Made by a program: the position numbers and the translations under genes. Below the pieces are notes generated by a model. The model did not search any database and had not been told where the DNA came from. It worked only from the letters and a program-made list of their open reading frames with translations. From CAZOZZ01 sp965262425 (GTDB taxonomy: Bacteria > Acidobacteriota > Terriglobia > 20CM-2-55-15): a stretch of DNA of 64,000 bases. The stretch spans positions 930,001 to 994,000 of the forward strand of contig OZ253536.1 of assembly GCA_965262425.1 (NCBI GenBank), in the 5' to 3' direction. Below are positions 60,631 through 64,000 of this stretch, piece after piece (position 1 is the first letter of the stretch; each line of letters starts with the position of its first letter).

Positions 60631-61718
60631 GCCACGAGTTCTTTCTTCAACCGTTCGGCCTGGAAGTGGGTGAACAACGCGTCGATGAGTTCGTCGAGGT
60701 CTCCGCCCGTGACGGCTTCCAGACGGTGAAGTGTCAGCCCGATTCGGTGGTCCGTGACTCGGTTCTGAGGGTAGTTATAGGTGCGCATCTTTCCGCTTCG
60801 GTCGCCACTGCCCACCATCGATCGACGCTCGTCGGCGACCGCTTGCTGCTGCTTGTCCAGTTCGATCTCATAGAGGCGGGAGCGCAGGACCCGTAGCGCC
60901 TGAGCCCGGTTCTTTATCTGCGATTTTTCGTCCTGGCACGATACGACAAGGCCGGTGGGAATGTGGGTGATGCGAACCGCGGAATATGTGGTGTTGACGC
61001 TTTGCCCTCCGGGCCCGGAAGAACAGAACGTGTCGATCCGGAGATCCTTCTCGCGGATGGCTACCTCGACTTCATCGGCTTCGGGCAGGACCGCCACCGT
61101 CACGGCCGATGTGTGGATCCGGCCGCTCGACTCCGTAGCGGGCACCCTCTGGACACGGTGGACGCCGCTCTCGTACTTCATTCGGCTGTACACTCCCTTG
61201 CCCTCGATCAAGACGATGATTTCCTTGAAGCCACCGACTCCGGTCGGGTTCGAAGACATGATCTCGGCCCGCCAACCCTGGTTTTCCGCATACCGCGAAT
61301 ACATGCGAAAAATGTCCGATGTAAACAATGTCGCTTCGTCGCCGCCGGTTCCGGCGCGGATTTCGATGATGACGTTGCGCTCGTCGTTGGGATCCTTGGG
61401 AAGCAGGAGCAGCTTCAGGTTCTCGCGGCAGTCCTCCCTCCGTGTCTCGAGCGTTCGGAGTTCCTCTTCGGCCATCGCTTTCATTTCCGGGTCATCGCCC
61501 GACTCATGAAGCATCGAGCGCGTGTCCCGGATTCCCTGATCGAGGGCCCTGTATTCGTCGAACCTGGCGACGATTTCCCCAAGGTCGCTATGTGCCTTGG
61601 CGGTCTTCCGGTAGCGGCGAGTATCGGCTACGACCTCCGGATCGCCGAGTTGCTGATTTAACTCGGCGTACTGGAGTTCAAGAGCCTCCAGTTTTTCTAC
61701 AAGCAGTTCGTCGCTCAT
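60627..61718 (-). CDS. prfA: Peptide chain release factor 1
   Basis: 363 residues. Recognises UAA and UAG stop codons. The anticodon-mimicking PAT tripeptide is in VHRVQRVPATESSGRIHTSA, and the GGQ in CSSGPGGQSVNTTYSAVRIT. The N-terminal coiled coil and the domain 1 are complete. Start at 61718 (MSDELLVEKLEALELQYAEL), with CAGGTGAGATC just before it. Confidence 0.97.
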   Translation of the reverse strand: MSDELLVEKLEALELQYAELNQQLGDPEVVADTRRYRKTAKAHSDLGEIVARFDEYRALDQGIRDTRSMLHESGDDPEMKAMAEEELRTLETRREDCRENLKLLLLPKDPNDERNVIIEIRAGTGGDEATLFTSDIFRMYSRYAENQGWRAEIMSSNPTGVGGFKEIIVLIEGKGVYSRMKYESGVHRVQRVPATESSGRIHTSAVTVAVLPEADEVEVAIREKDLRIDTFCSSGPGGQSVNTTYSAVRITHIPTGLVVSCQDEKSQIKNRAQALRVLRSRLYEIELDKQQQAVADERRSMVGSGDRSGKMRTYNYPQNRVTDHRIGLTLHRLEAVTGGDLDELIDALFTHFQAERLKKELVA

Positions 61719-61820
61719 GATCTCACCTGGACGAGAAAGTCGTCCTCGCTGGAGCCTAAAGCCCTGTATACGGCGGAGATGGAGATACACTCCAGGCTTC
61801 GAAGAATCATAGGGACTCCG

Positions 61821-62027
61821 TTACTTTTCGCTTTTTGCGTACTTGCGCCGGAATCGTTCGATGCGGCCGGCCGTGTCGATGAGTTTTTGTTTACCGGTGA
61901 AGAATGGGTGGCACTTCGAGCAGATCTCGAGGTGGATTGCCGGCTTTGTAGATCGGGTCTGGAAGCTCTCACCGCATGCGCAGGTGACGACTGCGTCCAC
62001 GTATTTCGGATGGATACCCTCTTTCAT
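61821..62027 (-). CDS. rpmE: 50S ribosomal protein L31
   Basis: 68 residues. Begins MKEGIHPKYVDAVVTCACGE and carries the four-cysteine zinc set in CACGES and CSKCHPFFTGKQKL, so this is the zinc-binding (RpmE1) form. The chosen start has GGAGG five bases upstream. The next gene downstream is prfA, so rpmE, prfA and prmC form one unit on the minus strand, with a good promoter ahead. Confidence 0.97.
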   Translation of the reverse strand: MKEGIHPKYVDAVVTCACGESFQTRSTKPAIHLEICSKCHPFFTGKQKLIDTAGRIERFRRKYAKSEK

Positions 62028-62100
62028 TAAACCTCCGGCAAGTGCCTGATCGGGAGTGTTTGCGGTCCAATGGCCCGGCCGTCGCGGCACTGGAGTACTC

Positions 62101-62129
62101 ATTATAGGCACCATATACGATCGTAACAA
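62101..62129 (-). promoter_or_regulatory. Sigma-70-type promoter upstream of rpmE
   Basis: Minus strand TTGTTA (62129-62124), 17-bp spacer, TATAAT (62106-62101), a perfect -10. Start expected near 62094, about 67 bases ahead of the rpmE ATG. Confidence 0.7.
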
Positions 62130-62309
62130 GCCCCCAGTTCGTGTCGAGCCTCGCTTTGCCATACATTTACGGGTCGGGTTCCGCCGGCAGGCCGCGACAC
62201 CCGACCAATCCGAATTCCGGCCCGGCCACCTCCTCGGCGCGCATGTCTCGAATGGGATAAATCCCCGGCTATCAGGCAACTGAGCACAGATCCGGGGGCG
62301 CAGTCAAGT

Positions 62310-62338
62310 TTGCAATGGGTCGTAAAATCCTGTAACGT
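62310..62338 (+). promoter_or_regulatory. Possible promoter of rpsA
   Basis: TTGCAA (62310-62315), 17-bp spacer, TAACGT (62333-62338). The -10 matches poorly. It lies about 38 bases ahead of the rpsA ATG. The wider 62028-62376 gap between the divergent rpmE and rpsA genes shows nothing else. Confidence 0.3.
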
Positions 62339-62376
62339 AACGGGTTTGTAATCACTGCAGGAGGAAGAAGAGTCAA

Positions 62377-64000
62377 ATGGTTAACAAACCCGAAGAATTG
62401 GCTGATACACCATCGGATGAGAACGAGGTGCCCGGCCAATCGCCCACTTCTACCGAGGAAGTAGAAGAGGAGGAAGTAAGTTACGAAAAACTTTTAGACC
62501 AGTACGGTGGAATTCGAAAGTTTGCTGAAGGCGAGGTGTTGAAAGGAACAGTCCTGAAGATCACCTCGACCGACGCGATCGTCGACATTGGCTATAAGTC
62601 CGAGGGAGTCATACCCCTGAACCAATTCCGCCCCGACGATGATGGTCCGGGCGTCGCCATCGGCGACGAGATCGATGTCTTCATCGAAAAGACCGAGGAT
62701 CGTGAGGGACACGTTGTTCTTTCAAAAGAGAAGGCCGAGAAGGTAAAAGTCTGGGAGGATGTCGAACAAGCCTACAACGATGATGCGGTGATCAAGGGCC
62801 GTGTGATCGAGCGAATCAAAGGCGGGCTTTCAGTAGACATCGGTGTCCGGGCCTTCCTGCCCGGTTCGCAGATTGACGTTCGTCCGGTCAAGAATCTGGA
62901 CTCGCTGCGGGGGCAGGAAATCGAGTGTCGCGTCATCAAGTTGAACAGGAAACGCGGAAACATTGTCCTTTCCAGAAAGCTCGTCCTCGAACAGGAATTG
63001 ACCCGCAAGAAATCCGACACCCTGGAAACACTGAAGGATGACTCGGTTATCACAGGATTTGTTAAGAACCTTACCGACTACGGAGTGTTCGTAGACTTGG
63101 GTGGCCTGGACGGGTTGCTCCACGTGACCGACCTTTCCTGGGGGCGGGTGAATCATCCTTCCGAACTGTTCAGTGTCGGCGACGAGATCACGGTGAAGGT
63201 CCTGAAGTTCGACCGAGAGAAAGAACGGGTTTCGCTCGGTTACAAGCAGTTGACGCCGGATCCGTGGTCCCTGGTTGCGGAACGCTATGCCATCGGATCG
63301 CGAGTGCAGGGCAAGGTCGTCAACATTACTGATTATGGGGCATTCGTTGAGTTGGAGACAGGCGTCGAAGGCTTGATTCACGTGTCGGAGATGTCGTGGA
63401 GTAAGCGAGTCAAACATCCTTCCAAAGTCCTTGAAGTAGGACAGGATGTCGAGGCGGCCGTCCTCGATCTCGATGGAGGAAGTCGCAGGATTTCGCTGGG
63501 ACTCAAGCAGATCGAACCGGACCCCTGGAGCACATTGGGCGACAGGTATGTGATTGGTTCGGTGATCAGTGGCCGCGTCCGAAACCTGACCGATTTTGGC
63601 GCTTTCGTCGAAGTGGAAGAGGGCATCGATGGCCTCGTTCATGTGTCCGACATTTCCCAGCGAAGGATCAAGCACCCGTCGGAGGTACTCAAGAAGGGCG
63701 AGCAGGTCGATGCCGTGATCCTCAACATCGATGTCGACAACCATCGGCTTTCCCTCGGGATCCGGCAACTGCAGCCAGATATGTGGGAACAGTTCTTCGA
63801 CTCCCACCATGTAGGGGACAACGTGAAGGGGCGGGTGGTGCGCCACGCACCGTTCGGTATCTTCGTCGAACTTGACGAAGGGATAGAAGGCCTGTGCCAC
63901 ATCTCGGAAGTGGACGAAGCGGACCGGGACAATCCTGAGGAGCGGTTCAAAGTCGAGGCGGAGATTGAACTCCGGATTATCAAGTTGAGTCCTGGAGAGC
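62377..64000 (+). CDS. rpsA: 30S ribosomal protein S1 (partial at the window end)
   Basis: The frame is open from the ATG at 62377 to the window edge (541 codons). GCAGGAGGAAGAAG is the ribosome-binding site. Six S1 (OB-fold) domains can be counted, the last cut off. Examples are VLKGTVLKITSTDAIVDIGY (1), VITGFVKNLTDYGVFVDLGG (3), VQGKVVNITDYGAFVELETG (4) and VISGRVRNLTDFGAFVEVEE (5). The N-terminal extension is acidic (PSTSTEEVEEEEV-like). S1 recruits mRNA to the 30S subunit. Confidence 0.97.
   Translation, partial: MVNKPEELADTPSDENEVPGQSPTSTEEVEEEEVSYEKLLDQYGGIRKFAEGEVLKGTVLKITSTDAIVDIGYKSEGVIPLNQFRPDDDGPGVAIGDEIDVFIEKTEDREGHVVLSKEKAEKVKVWEDVEQAYNDDAVIKGRVIERIKGGLSVDIGVRAFLPGSQIDVRPVKNLDSLRGQEIECRVIKLNRKRGNIVLSRKLVLEQELTRKKSDTLETLKDDSVITGFVKNLTDYGVFVDLGGLDGLLHVTDLSWGRVNHPSELFSVGDEITVKVLKFDREKERVSLGYKQLTPDPWSLVAERYAIGSRVQGKVVNITDYGAFVELETGVEGLIHVSEMSWSKRVKHPSKVLEVGQDVEAAVLDLDGGSRRISLGLKQIEPDPWSTLGDRYVIGSVISGRVRNLTDFGAFVEVEEGIDGLVHVSDISQRRIKHPSEVLKKGEQVDAVILNIDVDNHRLSLGIRQLQPDMWEQFFDSHHVGDNVKGRVVRHAPFGIFVELDEGIEGLCHISEVDEADRDNPEERFKVEAEIELRIIKLSPGE

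Overview
The window looks like chromosomal DNA of a Gram-negative, GC-rich (high fifties percent by eye) bacterium, most likely an Acidobacteriota member. It carries outer-membrane maintenance genes (LolA-like carrier, MlaE/F/D, BamD, TonB, LspA). It also has a PadR regulator next to a duplicated-orphan-permease (ADOP) gene, a hallmark of acidobacterial genomes, and a def-fmt-PASTA-rpe-bamD housekeeping order. The phylum call is inference from gene content. No rRNA or phylogenetic marker was compared.

Layout. 1-2261: lipoprotein-transport-like operon (FtsX permease, LolD-like ATPase, small membrane protein, LolA-like protein). 2522-6480 (minus): CDP-alcohol phosphatidyltransferase, Gre factor and the mlaE-mlaF-mlaD lipid-transport operon. 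6542-18205 (plus): aroC, def, fmt, PASTA protein, rpe, bamD, a strong terminator, response regulator-valS, nadC, birA, coaX. 18691-23103: oligopeptide ABC transporter interrupted by two inverted-repeat elements. 23247-27445: DnaJ-like membrane protein, egtD, a broken GNAT gene, CBS and FapA-like proteins. 27831-38000: DPP-IV-like peptidase, a methyltransferase/VOC/CYTH operon, a decayed ADOP permease with its PadR regulator, and a glutamyl-endopeptidase-like S9 peptidase. 38285-42742: a candidate selenocysteine-containing OsmC protein, DUF4342 and DUF3179 proteins, tag, a methyltransferase split by a 317-bp element, and tRNA-Phe. 43010-51448 (minus): ileS (type 2), recA, a zinc-ribbon TPR protein, hbd, thiolase. 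51730-57030: tonB, lspA, rluD-type synthase, rnpB, a sugar-nucleotide epimerase, an outer-membrane PKD protein with a homopolymer frameshift. 57045-64000: M1 peptidase, prmC-prfA-rpmE (minus) and rpsA (plus, running off the end).

The most distinctive feature of the DNA is a dense set of small non-autonomous repeats. A 317-bp element has two copies with perfect 8-bp target duplications. A roughly 275-bp element is bounded by CTAG. A 283-bp element has about 30-bp inverted ends. Two families of about 165 and 180 bp sit almost entirely between genes, often touching stop codons. Numerous palindromic CGCAGAGGCGCAAAG-type repeats are also present. No transposase gene is present, so all of these would have to be moved in trans. 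Three genes are damaged (ADOP permease, GNAT, one outer-membrane protein) and one is split by an element.

The best single biological lead is the OsmC-family gene at 38285-38743. An in-frame TGA replaces the conserved catalytic cysteine and a short GC-rich hairpin follows it, which fits a selenoprotein. Two genes (aroC, M1 peptidase) look leaderless.
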